From Chondrosia reniformis (Eukaryota; Porifera; Demospongiae; Chondrillida; Chondrillidae): a stretch of DNA of 64,000 bases. The translations under genes were made by a program, and so were the position numbers. The stretch's first letter is position 1, and each line of letters opens with the position of its first letter. Location of the stretch: NCBI GenBank assembly GCA_947172415.1, contig OX359198.1:5115401-5179400 (forward strand), given 5' to 3'. Below are positions 1 to 20,400 of this stretch, piece after piece. The notes beneath the pieces were generated by a model. It saw only the letters and a program-made list of their open reading frames with translations. It made no database searches and was not told where the DNA came from.

Positions 1-844
1 GTGAAACTGCAGCTGTTTACATTGGGGCACATATAACAATCTTGCAGTTGGGTATATGCACACCCGCATGCAAATGTAGAGAATATTATTATGATCACAT
101 ATACACATTAAATGATATATACATGTATATACAGTAAAACCTCCCGTTAATATATAGACTCCTCAAGCTCGTTTTAATGAAAGGCTATTACATGTATATT
201 ATGTGATTAGGTGGTCCCAACTAATTAATACAATGCATGTTCCCTCAAATTGTCATGTAGTGTAATCAGTATGTTGTGACATACAAAAATCTGACATTAT
301 GACTACAATGGGACTACCATATTGATAATCAATTGGCCATGGATCCATCTTGTGAGTCCTCCATTAGGACCTTGCTTAGTCATAAATATAACAGACTGCA
401 TTTGTTCAATCATCTAAAGTGAATGATTAAAATTAACAACGTACAAATCAGCAAGTTGCAATTAGCAATCTATATACACTCAAAAGACTAAAGTTTGAAG
501 ATGAAATTTCAGACCAACTATGCAGGAAGTATGTTAACTTGCAGGGTATTGTGTATACAGAAGCAAAATTAATAGACACTGAGCTATACAAGGAGTACTA
601 ATGTCGAATTAGTAAAGTACTGCATGGCGTGGCAACATGGCTGGATTAGATGACTGTCCTTCAGGTCGTTCAGACTTTAAAAGTAACCACATGCAATGTA
701 GCCTCAGAAATTATCATGGATTCGTGATCATCATCGCCATATGAATTCACCGGAACCGCGGGCCGTACGCGTGGGTGGCACGCCATATTCCTAGCTCCAA
801 CGCCTATAAATACGTGTGGTGAAGCGAACCTCCCTATGCATCTT
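1..844. other. Non-coding DNA upstream of the stefin gene
   Basis: AT-rich sequence with many tacgta/atatata runs. I see no open exon or RNA gene on either strand. A TATAAATA at 805-812 could be an alternative core promoter for the stefin gene. Confidence 0.5.
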
Positions 845-852
845 TATATAAG
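845..852 (+). promoter_or_regulatory. TATA box of the stefin gene
   Basis: TATATAAG lies 46 bases before the stefin ATG at 898, a spacing that would place transcription start about 15-20 bases before the start codon. Inferred from position and sequence only. Confidence 0.4.
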
Positions 853-897
853 ACCTGTATAGTGTAGAGAGATTTAAAAGATTTAACTGAACAAATC

Positions 898-1763
898 ATG
901 GCTGATGAACCAAAAGGTTGGTGGTGTTCATGCGTGAATTTTATAAAGTCATATTGTTTATTTGTTCTGCATACATTCAGCTGCTCCGGGTGCATGGACA
1001 CTCGTTCAGGATGCTACAGTAGGGAACGAATGGCAGCAGCTGGCTGACGCGGTAAGGGCAGAGGTTGAAAAAAAGACTGGAAAGAATTTTGAGAAATATG
1101 AAGCTAAGCAGTATCGCTCTCAGGTAGTGAATGGCACCAATTATGTCATGAAGGTGATTATACATAATCCACTATAGCTGTCTATATATATATTACATAA
1201 TGATCTTTAGCATAGTATATACGTATAAGCCTGTATACGAATGATTGTAGCTATATATACTATGGCGTAATTATAATAACCAATCAATCGGCAGGATCGA
1301 TTTTCGGCCACTCATATCTCAAAAACTACGGAAGCTATAAATAAACATCATTACACAGGACTTCTGAGAGAACATAGTGTGCGTAATCAGGAATTTCTAT
1401 CTCCCTACATCTTTGTGCTAACGACGATTGAAAAAGGTGACCGAAAATATCGATTTTCGACCGATCCGATCGATATTCGTTCAAAGTAAAAATCAAGTGA
1501 AATATTGAGGAATGTCCACCGAATCTCCTCCATGTATAGCTATATATGTCTCCTTTCAAATGTGTAAATATAATCTAGAGGTATATATTTTTTAAACTGG
1601 CATGCAGATTTATACAGGAGGAGACCCAACTCAAAGAAGTTATATCCATGTGCAGTTCTTGTGGATATTTGTATCACTCAGAACCAATCCAATGTCCGAG
1701 GAGATTGTGACGGATATTAAAGTTGATCAATTTTATCATGATGAGCTCCAACCATTGAAATAA
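898..1763 (+). CDS. Stefin-type cystatin, cytosolic inhibitor of papain-like proteases
   Basis: Exons 898-916, 981-1153 and 1608-1763 join in phase to give 115 residues, the usual stefin length (about 100). The protein starts MADEPKAAPGAW with no signal peptide, as in stefins A and B, which act in the cytosol against cathepsins. The centre carries QVVNG, the QxVxG inhibitory loop, followed by TNYVMK as in human stefins. The C-terminus HDELQPLK aligns with the stefin HDELTYF end. The N-terminal trunk has a PG pair that could supply the conserved glycine. The segment matching the second hairpin (IHVQFLWIFVSLRTNP) is more hydrophobic than usual and lacks a clear LP pair, so affinity may differ. 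All splice sites are GT-AG. Confidence 0.9.
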
Positions 1764-2395
1764 TGGTTAGTAGTAAAGAGTGCATAACTATTAATATAAT
1801 GATTCGAAAATGAACACCTCCGCACAAATCTTTTGGTCAGTACCAATATGATGTGAGGTTCCACTGTTTGTTTATTACAATATATAATATAATATATATA
1901 TATATTTGTTATACAGGTATGTACTTCTCATGTAGAAGGGAAATGGCAAAAGTACACGTAGTGATATCAATAAAAGAAATTGATATACATAATTGTTATA
2001 TAGAGTACAGCCAGAAGTAGTAGTATATATATAAAACATGAAAACTTCATGTATGAAAATTATAATTTGATAATTAAATATACATCTGATTTAATTATAT
2101 ACGCAGCATGTATACATATAGTATGTGTATAGTTAGCACTAATGAAGCTATAGATTTTCAGCTTAATTAATATTGCCTTATAATTTATTATGATATACCC
2201 ACGTTCTATATAATATGTTATATACTATATATAAAACATTTACAGATGGTCAATGTACAGTAAACAGCACACTTGCATGTAATAATAAAAATAGATGTCT
2301 ATATATATAGCCTTATTCATCATAATTAGTGTACAAGTTATATTGGGTTCAAATAGGAATTATCTTTACAGTCACATTCTCTTTCATGAGTTCTC
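1764..2395. other. AT-rich spacer after the stefin gene
   Basis: Very AT-rich with repeated atatata runs near 1880-2300. No exon-like segment seen. Confidence 0.5.
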
Positions 2396-4002
2396 TTAAA
2401 ATATTGTTGCATAAGATGAAGACTCTAAATCAAACATTAACTGAAGTGTATCCCCAGTTAACCTCTCCTCCCTTTCAGTCCTAATGCATCCCTCTCCAGT
2501 CCTAGAACCTCCCTCTCCAGTCCTAGTACCTCCCTCTCCGGTCCTAGTGCCTCCCTCTCTGGTCCTAGTGCCTCCCTCTCCAGTCCTAGTGCCTCCCTCT
2601 CCAGTCCTAGTGCCTCCCTCTCCAGTCCTAGTGCCTCCCTCTCCAGTCCTAGTGCCTCCCTCTCCAGTCCTAGTGCCTCCCTCTCCAGTCCTAGTGCCTC
2701 CCTCTCTGGTCCTAGTGCCTCCCTCTCTGGTCCTACCTCCTTCCATTGGTGGGTTATTCCTAATGTATTGATCTTCCTTCATCTTTATAGTTTCTTGATT
2801 GTCTCCCAGTCCGGGATGTAACATCATGTGACAGTTTCCATCACTATATTATGATATACCTGATTTCTGTATCTTCCATGTCAGCTGATGAGGTCTAGCA
2901 ATTAGTTTCCTGTAAGCTCCAGGCAAATGAAGGCCCAGTCTCTTCAATCTGCACACGTTAATAGCGTTACACTTTCACCAATTGAAAACTGGACTCCCTA
3001 CTAATATATGTACATACATATGTGATAGTGCATTGCCTTCATAACTGGCCTTCTATTAGTCCTGTCTCTAGATTCACATGTCTAGTCATACGACAAAAAT
3101 TTGTGTATACTTTAAGAATTGAAGTGATAAGGGTTTTTTGTTGCATTCATAATATTACGCTGATGAAGACCTCTGGGTCAAAATGTTCAGTTTTGTTTTT
3201 AAATACAATTGTTGCTGAGTCTCAATAAATTAGGATATATACTTATTTTAAGAATTTTAAAACAACATGAGACTGATCATAATATGGGTATCAAGCTTAA
3301 TTATTCCACATGAGTATAAAGATTAATAAAATGTATATATTTTAGAATTACCTTATTTGGAAGATGAACCATTACCAAATGAACCAAAGAGAGGTAATTT
3401 TGACCAATAATAACTCTTCACTAGTTTCATCGGAACACTTAACATATTACATGAGCACAATTTTATTTAGCTGGCTATAAATACTACTGAATAATAGATA
3501 TCATTGATATTTGGTAAATTTACCAAATGTACTTATACGTATATAAATTTTAGGCAAAGACACAATTAGATGATGGGGATTTTTCCTAACTGTATCAAAC
3601 TTATATCTTTGAGATGGTTCATCGTTGGTTTATTGAGTGTCGAAGGATGCAGTTGCTGAAGAGCCAAGGGTTGACACATCCAACTTCTCAAGGAACCAAA
3701 CTGAATCTTAGGACGCTCAAAAGACTAAATGAACCATCTCAAAGATAGGTTTGACTCAGTTAGATGGTTAGATGGATGGATGGATGGACACACATACTGT
3801 TTTCTATAATGCACAAGCAATACTTGAAAGATTGAAGTACTAGTCCAGTTTCTGTCAACAGAGATGTTAATCTATAATAAGATAAGATCATAATAAATAC
3901 TTTAACCCCTTTCCTTGATCTCCTCCAGCTGGCTATATCACCTCTCTCCAACTCTGTTGAGCGGCAGTTTACTTTCCATACCAACCAAGAGTAGGATAAC
4001 AT
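2396..4002 (-). CDS. Unrecognised gene, 3' exons only; last exon contains a minisatellite
   Basis: Two small exons fit together well: 3942-4002 (acceptor CTTTCAG, donor GTGATA) and 2860-2948 (acceptor GTGCAG, donor GTATAT), joining in phase 2. They read VILLLVGMESKLPLNRVGER, then LKRLGLHLPGAYRKL, then IARPHQLTWKIQKS. A third exon, 2396-2802, keeps frame across a 57-bp intron but has a weak acceptor; it would encode about 12 copies of a heptad EGGTRTG and end in SSYATIF. The LP-G-rKL pattern faintly recalls OST-HTH/LOTUS RNA-binding domains; that is a guess. The 5' exons were not found; exon 1 shown would need a preceding exon ending in phase 1. The first two exons look real because of splice sites and composition; the third is doubtful. 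Confidence 0.35.
2484..2745. repeat. 21-bp minisatellite, about 12 copies
   Basis: Tandem units of the form CCTAGTGCCTCCCTCTC plus CAGT or TGGT. The unit length is a multiple of three, so long frames stay open on both strands (PPSPVLV on plus, EGGTRTG on minus). Confidence 0.95.
3140..3225 (+). repeat. Dispersed element with hammerhead-like core (family H3)
   Basis: Contains CTGATGA at 3160-3166, hairpin GACC-TCTG-GGTC, then AAAATG where other copies read GAAACG, followed by TGTTGCTGAGTCTCAAT. Near-identical sequence lies in reverse at 38200-38285 with intact GAAAC. Confidence 0.75.
3604..3747. repeat. Foldback MITE, family H2, with TATCTTTGAGATGGTTCAT ends
   Basis: The first 19 bases are the reverse complement of the last 19, so the element can fold into one long hairpin. 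The interior has CTGAAGA with a degraded hairpin and GACAC where better copies have GAAAC. Relatives at 38597, 41757 and, partial, 13612 and 45958. Confidence 0.85.
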
Positions 4003-5199
4003 CTGAAAGAGAATATCTACTCATCCGAATATCTTTAGATGTAACAATGTGAACAGAGTTACTACACATCATAAACAAAACCAAATTTAAATGAAAGTGA
4101 AATGTAATACATATAGAATTAAATTTGATGTACTGTACATGTAAATCGGGAATTGAATGCGTGTGTCAAAGAATGTGAATTGCGAGTTTTGACTGTATGT
4201 GCAATCTTTTGACACGTATTGATTTGACATCTCAGTAATTTCATATACATGTCCCGTATATACACCTAAGCTTTATCTCGCATTCTTTTAACCACAATGT
4301 TAACTTAAACCCATAATTCACAATCTTTTACTCTCGCATTCATATCCCAATATATGTGTACGGTAAATAACTCACTTTCTTTGTATTTAAGATCACTATT
4401 ACTTTATGAGTTAGAATATGCTTGCTTGTAGGATTCATGAATAGCTAGCTAATGCTTCACTGTGTAACATCCCTTTCTTATTTCTGTACTTTTTGTGCCA
4501 TCCCTACATCTTCACTATTTTTAAAGAAATTTTTTAGTTTCTGTACTTTTTATGGAGCATGAGCTAAGAATTAGATTAAAACCATTTTGGTTTCACAATC
4601 TTCGACTGATTATGGGTTCTTGGAAATTTTGATGGAACAATTGCCCTATATATATCTCTCACCATACAATAACTTGTACAACAGAATTTAATGTACGTAC
4701 ATTGAGGGCTATAACTCTACAAATGGAAAGATATGAAGCTAATACTTTTTTTGTCAGTTTTCACAGACATAGAGCATGTCCAATGAGTTTTTGAAATTTT
4801 GATGGAACAAATAATTTGCCCTTGGCTTTAATCTTGTTTTCAGATCGAGGTACACTTTCACTATATTTCACAGCACAGGAAGTAATTATACATAATATCC
4901 TACTTCAGGAAATTAATTAAACTTAATGTCATTAAGCATCATGATGATTCTTTAATTGATTGTGTAACTCATTTTTGGGCAGGGGAGAATGAGACCACTG
5001 CCCATTAAAGTATATATTACACAAAATTTTGTTTTGATTCATGCAATGAAAATTAAATTATTTTATATACATGCATGCAAGAGATCACCAATCATTAGAG
5101 TGAGATAAGTATGCATGTAAAAAGATTACAAAGATCAAGTCAGTATAAACAATAAAAAAGGTCATTTTGCCAAAAGGTTGTGTAATTGTATTTAATTAA
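4003..5199. other. Intergenic DNA between the unknown gene and CDKL2
   Basis: AT-rich. It holds one MITE (4145-4356) and the direct repeat TTTTGATGGAACAA at about 4627 and 4797. No convincing exon found. Confidence 0.4.
4145..4356. repeat. MITE with GGGAATTGAATGC terminal inverted repeats
   Basis: Starts ATCGGGAATTGAATGC and ends with the degenerate complement GCATTCATATCCCAATAT. A second copy of the same ~220-bp element is at 37631-37854 in an intron of the dehydrogenase gene, with a better-preserved right end (GCATTCAATTCCCAATAT). Confidence 0.8.
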
Positions 5200-13436
<8,237 letters not shown>

Positions 13437-16400
13437 TTATGTTGTTTCGAGAGCTTCATATTTGTTTCGATGTTCAATTGATTGCGCTTCACTTTCATGA
13501 TGTCTCCCACCTCCAGACCCTCTTACGGTTTGAAAATCATGCATAGGAACAGATGGCATCCTGCAAGAAATACAATAATAAACTCATCATAAAAGTTTTC
13601 AATATCTTTTGAAAGCATCATCCTTTGACTTTTAGAACGTCTAAAGAGTCACTAAAGAAGACCCTCAAAAGGATCATCTTTCGACTTTTAGAGTGTCTAA
13701 AGGTGCAGTTTTGTTGTCTCTTCTTGATTGTCAGACGTTTCAACCCCCTTCAAAGATAAGTTTGACGCAGTGAGAAGAAATCCTCATTCTATTATAGTCT
13801 TCAATAGTTGCTTAAGTATGGGAAGCAGGGGCAGATCTAGAAAATTGTAGGGGGACTAAGTTAAATGAGTGTGACAATGAAAAGGGTAAGAGGTAGTTAA
13901 GTTTGAAATATGGGCTAGCACAAACTCAACTCAGAGGGGGCGTGTCTCAGTACCCAGAGCCTCTACTTATATCTACTAAACTCATCATACAAACCTTTCA
14001 AAAGCTTCAAAAGCACGCAATATATAATCTCCTTGACATGCTTTACTTTACTAGTGGTTGTGGGATATAACCAGGAATATGCCTGCTGCTACATACGTAT
14101 GCCTTAGAGGAAGAGTGGAACCTCATTGTCACAGATCAATTAAAAAGATAATTATCAGTATAATGAATGTACCCTTTCCCATTTCCAGGTAACTGAGGTT
14201 GAAAACCATACATGACACATAATTTTTCAATTTGCTACATCGACTGCAGAGTAAAAGGCCTATAGGGAACTAAACCTAGTGAGAGCTTTAGATGAGGATA
14301 CAAGAGTTTTCTCCTTCTACTTCTCTTCTCCACTGAGCCAGACAGCTGTTACTGGGAATTCCACCCTTCAACAGTGACCCTAGGAATCTTTGTCTTCTTC
14401 TTGATCCTTTGTAAATCCTTGGCTCACATGCATCATATACATTACAGTATAAATTCTTAAAATAGGGAAACTATTTCTGTCCCCTCTGCTCTTTCATTAT
14501 AACACTGCATGAATAACGGTGATTGGCATTACTGTAGGCTATAACAATCAGAAAACTTATATGATCAGGAGGGACTGTTTGGTTAGAATGAGAGGGATGA
14601 ATACATATAGAATCAGTTTACAGTTCCAAACTGCAGACCATTAGACAATAGCAATACCATAACTACTCTCCTTAGCGTGATTACTACTGTGACAGTGATT
14701 ACTACTGTGACCGTGATTACTACCATTATAAAGGGAAGCACCCTGGTTTTAACAGAAGGTTAAAGGAGAGTTTGCTGATCCTTAGCAAAGCAGATAAATA
14801 ACACACTCTCCTACGTACGTACATAGTTGTTGAGCAGGTCTAGTTCAGCAATACAATATGTACAATAGCCTATAATTTAGATTGGGGAGCCTCTTTGGGT
14901 TACTTTACAGTGGTCCCAAAGAGCAGAGCAGTAACTATAAACAAGTTTACAAGCAATATCTTTTTACATTTTCTCTGAGGAAACCACAGATTGTCCAAGA
15001 CTAGGAAAGGCCTGAATGCTATTAAAGTCAGGCACAACTTTCTTCTTGTTGGCTTGTGAACTACTACTTCCACCAGCAGCATCCGAGAATCTCATATGTG
15101 GTGGAACATAGGTTGATTTACCACCAGTCAGCACTTCTGCTTCAGTTTCAGTAGGAGCTAAAATGGGAATGGGAATAGATAACGGCACTACCTATATGTG
15201 TACTATGTATGTATGTATCCATTTTTCAGCATAGACAGAGCTCTGTATTTACAAGGGTAGACATACGTACTATTCAAGCAAGGATGTAGGAAGTTAAGAG
15301 TTAAGTTACATATGAAAAATACTGTAAAACAATTATTGTTAGTGTCCAATTACGTATATTTAGCAAATCTATTTCCAATTTTGTGTTCCATTGATTTATT
15401 GGGAAGCACAATATGCATCAAATCATCAAATCATTGGATCCTGTTTCTGGCTGGCTGCAAAGACTTTTACAACAAACACCTACTTATAGCTGCTTTTTTA
15501 ATGTGGCAATGTACGTACATATGTAGCTAATGAAGGGGCAGTACAGTACCTGAATAGAGCTTACTGCCAGAAGTTACTAGACCAGTTATAAATTATTAAA
15601 TGAGAGGATAGTAAGTATGATGGAGATTAGCTCCTAATATTTAGGGACTTTCAAAATTAAAGAAAATTACTCTAAATCTACTACAGTCTGTCTATTATCA
15701 ACCTAACAGCAAATGTATTAGGAAAACCTAGTTACAACTCAGGAGTCCCAAAAGGGACTGAATCTCATAGAGAGAGGATACAAATAGAACACTGCTGATA
15801 CGGGTTCCAAACACTCGGGTAACATGGAAGCTCATTAGTTCACAACTTACTTGTAACAATATTCTCCTTGTTCCAAGGGTTACCACCCGTCTTCTGTACA
15901 TTGGGGAATGGAAAATCAGCCTCGTCTGCAAACAAACAAACATTCAAACTCAAATGTAACATTTTAGGAAATATTGATAATAAAAACAGTCAATATCTTA
16001 TAATTAGCTATAGTAATTGTAAAGTGCTATCACATTTTGTACATACATACTTATATACCATATTTGTTTGAATAGAGGTCCGGGCCTCTATTTGAGACTC
16101 AGCTTAGCCCAGTTGACCTCTGACCTCTAAACAAGACACGGCTTCTATTTGGACAAATACAGTATACAGTATATGTATATACATACGTACCTTCTTTCTG
16201 TGGCTTTTCTTTCAAATTCTGTTCCTGAGGTATTTCATCAATTTTTTCATCACTTAAAGATATGTACAAAATGTGAATATGAGATAAATGGAGACTTGAC
16301 TTTTAATATGTACGTGGAACCTGATGTACGTGCATCAAATACTCAACAGGAGTTCAAATAGGATCTAAAGCTACAGGAGGACTTGTGGTGGACTCAGTGA

Positions 16401-17358
16401 CATGAAGCAGTGAAAAAAGTACATATGTAGTAGAAACAATAGGGGAACTTTAAGATCAGAAGCGGATCTTAAAGCATTGATATATCATCACGTACGTATG
16501 TACATAGTAGTTGATATATCATAGAAAGGTTAAGATTATGCTAAGCATAAATGTAAAAGTTATTACCAAATGGAATGCATTAGGTAATCATCAGTGGACT
16601 CTGGATTTACCCCACCCACTCATGTCTCCCGAGGAGCTAAGCTGCTTGATGAGAATGTATTAGATAATAATATAGGGACAAAGGCAAAGAGTTTGACTAA
16701 CATATATGTACGTACATAGAATGGACTTCAAATAATTTTTAAAAGGTAAAAAATTAAGACGTTCTTGGAAGCACATTTTTAAACTATAGTTTCTGCCCTA
16801 CCATGTGTAGGAAAATGGCATACCCTGGTACCCTTAGTACCTTTAAGATGCGGAAAACACAACTTTTATACTTACTCAATCTTTAATGTCTGAATCTTCA
16901 ATCCAGTCAAATCTTTTTCTTCAGATTCAAAATCTTTCCATTCCTCGTCCTCCTATATATAGAACAATAGTAGTTCGTTCTAATATTAACATATAGGACA
17001 ATAATAGATAAAGGCCTCAGTAACGAAGTCTTACGTATTAATAAAGACAGCTACATCCAAACATTGATGGTAACAAATGTATATCATATCAAATACCATA
17101 TAGTCATCCTAAAATGCTACTTAATAAGTATACTTAACGCATGTAAAATCATATGTAAAATCAAGAACTCACTTTAGCCTCAACAGTTAATGTCCCTAAA
17201 GCGGACTTGTCAGTATTAGCGACACTCTTTTCGCTACTTTGCGATTCAGATGTTTCGATAGTCTTAACAATTTCATCTGTTGTAATAAATTTCTTTCCTT
17301 TTCCTTTGCTCTTCTTCTTTCTTTCCTTTTTGGCAAAAAAATCATCCAAATCCGCCAT
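13437..17358 (-). CDS. CDV3: CDV3 homolog with two alternative C-termini
   Basis: Exons 17173-17358, 16876-16952, 16191-16252, 15851-15925, 14968-15157 and 13437-13560 give 237 residues. Matches to vertebrate CDV3 in order: MADLDDFFAKKERKKK (human NFFAKRDKKKK), EDEEWKDFE with GLKIQTLKI (human DEWKE.. GLRVQAMQI), NPWNKEN (human GPWNK), STYVPPHMRF (human GVYRPPGAR), SIQAFPSLGQ (human DTQFPSLQ), and DFQTVRGSGGGR ending HRNKYEALE (human FEVVRHKN.. NQYAVLE). If exon 5 is not spliced, it ends at TAA 14964-14966, giving a 197-residue form; that stop overlaps the exon 5 donor. The function of CDV3 is little known; the protein is predicted to be mostly disordered. The start is the ATG with sequence AAAATGGCG. 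It is transcribed away from the RNA ligase gene. Confidence 0.9.
13612..13762 (-). repeat. Degraded H2 foldback element downstream of CDV3 exon 5
   Basis: Carries CCTTTGACTTTTAGA, GTTTCAACCCCC and CTTCAAAGATAAG in the same order as the H2 elements at 38597 and 41757. On the minus strand GTTGAAACGTC remains, but the CTGAAGA arm is missing. Confidence 0.5.
14255..14432 (-). repeat. H1 element copy A, with mutated hammerhead-like core
   Basis: A member of the ~200-bp family that starts AAAAGGCCTATAGGGAACTA on the plus strand. On the minus strand the core reads CTGTTGA and GTAAC, so two core bases are changed; the GGGTCA arm of stem I is intact. Confidence 0.85.
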
Positions 17359-17494
17359 TTTATCCACCTTTCACGTGTTAGTTTGCGGTTACGTTATGCA
17401 TAGAAAGCGTGGGCTATTAGTGTCGTATCTCTATTAGTCTGGATTGCTAGACCGTCTACACAATTGCTCCAAATCCGGTTCGTATAAATGGCTG
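17359..17494. promoter_or_regulatory. Bidirectional promoter between CDV3 and the RNA ligase
   Basis: Only 136 bases separate the two divergent start codons. The stretch contains CACGTGT at 17374, CpGs and no TATA box on either strand. Shared control of the two genes is an inference from spacing. Confidence 0.55.
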
Positions 17495-20400
17495 ATGGCT
17501 GAGTGTTCTGCAGTTTGTAAATATCCTAGGACTTCTCATTTTCCCTTTTCTCCTGGTACTTGATACTCAATACATAATATTATTGTACCTGTAGTGAAAG
17601 ATATTGCTGATGAATACCTACAGGTCGAAACGTTCAATCTAGCTCAATTTTGTTGCCGATAGCTCCAATAAACTTATCTTTCATAATGAACGCAACTAAA
17701 ATGTACCTGTAGTATGTAATCATTTATAGATTAGTTAAAGTAGCTATGTTTAAACCATGACCATTAGATATACCTTACAGACTGCTGCTTCTAGAAATCC
17801 CCACTTGTGAATGAATAAAAATATGTATAGGTAATGTACATTACTTCTCTTCTTTCTTACACCTTAACAAGGAAAAAGTGAAGATGATATTGTACTCCAT
17901 GAAGAAAGGTAAATAGTGTATCATGTACATACATATAGGATCCTAATTAAGTGGTAGTGAGTAACCAAGGTGATAATCAAACCACAACTTTTTAATCATA
18001 TTAGCCAAGAGTATAATAATGCTACTGCGATGTACTCAATTATATCACCTTTTGTTGCATGCTAGCTAATTTTCATTACAATTGAGATGTTGTAGTTACA
18101 GCTCAGAACAAGCTGGCAGTAATCCAGTTGTGTCAGTTTCTGGCAGAAATAGATATCAATTCATAAAAATGTAAACTCAGGGTTTTTAAAGGGGATTTAC
18201 CCCCCCCCCTCCCTCCCTGAAAATGGACCCACCCTGAGCAAATTTTTTATGTATTTTAGCTCCAACCTACACTGTTTTCTTGTATTTCTTGAAGCATTGG
18301 TTTGCCCCCTCCCCTGAAAAGTTTTCCTAAAAAATACTGTTAGTTTAATAATTTAATTTGCACTAAAACTGACATCACTTCCTTAATGAACTTGGTAAAC
18401 TTGAAACTATCTGTAACTATTTCCTATTCAATCTTATATATCCATACCTGGTGCACAATTCATGTTACTAATTTTGTTACCATAATTTCATGTGTTATCA
18501 GAGTTCTGGGGGATATCGATATTTGGCCCTTTGGCAATAGGTGACTATCATATTTTTGGAACAACAATTCCTACTCAATATTTAGTTAAGTTAATATTGA
18601 GTGATAGTTAAGAAATACTATAGACCCAGTAAATAGTAGGGAAAAGAGAGGAGGTGACTTGGGAACTTCTTCCTGTGTCTCCAAGGAAGCATACCTAATT
18701 CATTATACGTATGTACGTAAGTATATGTCTATTGATAGGCAAGAGATTTTTCTCTGATATTTTTTTACTACAATTAACAAACTTTTGAGAGGAAGTTGTA
18801 GTGTTCCCCCACTAGATTGAACCCTTGCATTTATGCCTTTTTGCTGTAGTTTAATGGTCAATTTCCCTTTATTAAAGAAGGAAGTTGTGATTACTGAAAA
18901 GTTAGATGGCGGCAATTGTTCCATAAGTGGAGGCAAAGTATATGCCAGAACCGTGAATGGTGAGGCCACTCATCCATCATTTGGTCCCATCAAGCAATTA
19001 GCCAGCCAGGTAAGATTGGTAACAGACTGTTTTGATACACTATATAGCTTTGTCCTTCACCTCTATAATTTGATTGCTATTTATGTACATACGTTGGGAA
19101 AACAAAATACTAATCCAACCACAAGTATAATTGCGGACAAACATTACGATGAGGGGAAAAACAGAAAAATAAGCAATTACAGCAATTTCCAGTGTGCTAC
19201 AATTACAATACTGCAGTTCAGTTGTTGAACATTCTTAGACGATGACCCATATCCCTTTCCTCTACACAAGACATTTACTGTAAAATTCCATGTACGACAA
19301 TGATTTTTGTCAATGGTGTTGTGGGAAACAATATTTGAAAAGAGAGCAATTTATCAGAGCAATTCCGTGCTATGGTTCTCCAACATTAGTGGCATGACCG
19401 TACAGTGTCATTAGATGTATTACATAACATAGGAATGAAGTTGGTACAGTGGACCCACGCTTATCTGGACCTCAAGTATCCGGCCTTCGATTTCGTTTTC
19501 TAATTAACGTCCATACGCGTGTATGAGTTTACGACAATAGCTAGCTGTAGCGATGTCTCTGTACTGAAGATGCCAAACTATATACAAGGATGCCTAGCCT
19601 ATATGTGTACTTAAAAAATGTAAATTAGGCTTCTTTATCCATTACACGTATGTAGATCCAATCAATCATTCCCAGCAACTTACAGCTGTTTGGTGAAAAC
19701 ATGTATGGTGTCCACTCTATAGAGTATGATGGACTGGAATCGTTCTTCTACCTGTTTAGTGCCTTGAAGGATGGGATCCACTGGTTGAGTTGGGATCAAA
19801 TAGTAGAGCTAGCGGATGAAGCAGGTCTCACGGTAGTACCAGAAGTTGAGAGAGGCGTGGTTAGTTTACAACAAAGGAATAAAATTCTACAATAGCTATC
19901 TGAACCTGATGAGGCATATATAATTGTAGTATCCTTAGTTCATATAGTAATAATGCATTGGTGGCCTAATAGAGAAAAGTATGCATTGTTAACCCTGATT
20001 TCAATTTCAATTTCACTACTTTTGTATACACTTTTCTCCTACAGTACTGTACAATTAGTTCTGGGTTAATAAGTTTGCGGTTTATTGTTTATTTACTGTA
20101 TATTACTGACAACAACATGTTACTAGTGAATAGAAGTAATCAAGTACGTAAAGCTTTCTTTAACCCTATTAAAACTTTATTTCTACATAAATGGTAAACC
20201 TTTTCAGTGCCTTGAAAAATTTGTTGACTTTTATTACATTTGACAAATTATTTGAAATTTATTTCATTGTAAATCATGTCCTTAGATGCTTAAAAAGGCT
20301 AATGAACCATGTTTACTGAAGATGTAGATAGGAGTGATTTGAGCCCAAAACTCAAGGCCTCATTTAAGGGCAGCATCCTGGAGCAGTAACCATTGGCATG

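Noticed and set aside
2484..2771. Plus-strand PPSPVLV open frame
   Set aside because: Opposite-strand reading of the 21-bp minisatellite; no flanking splice sites or start context.
3343..3393. Plus-strand exon-like segment LPYLEDEPLPNEPKR flanked by AG and GT
   Set aside because: No second exon in phase could be found on either side; 50 bases alone are too little.
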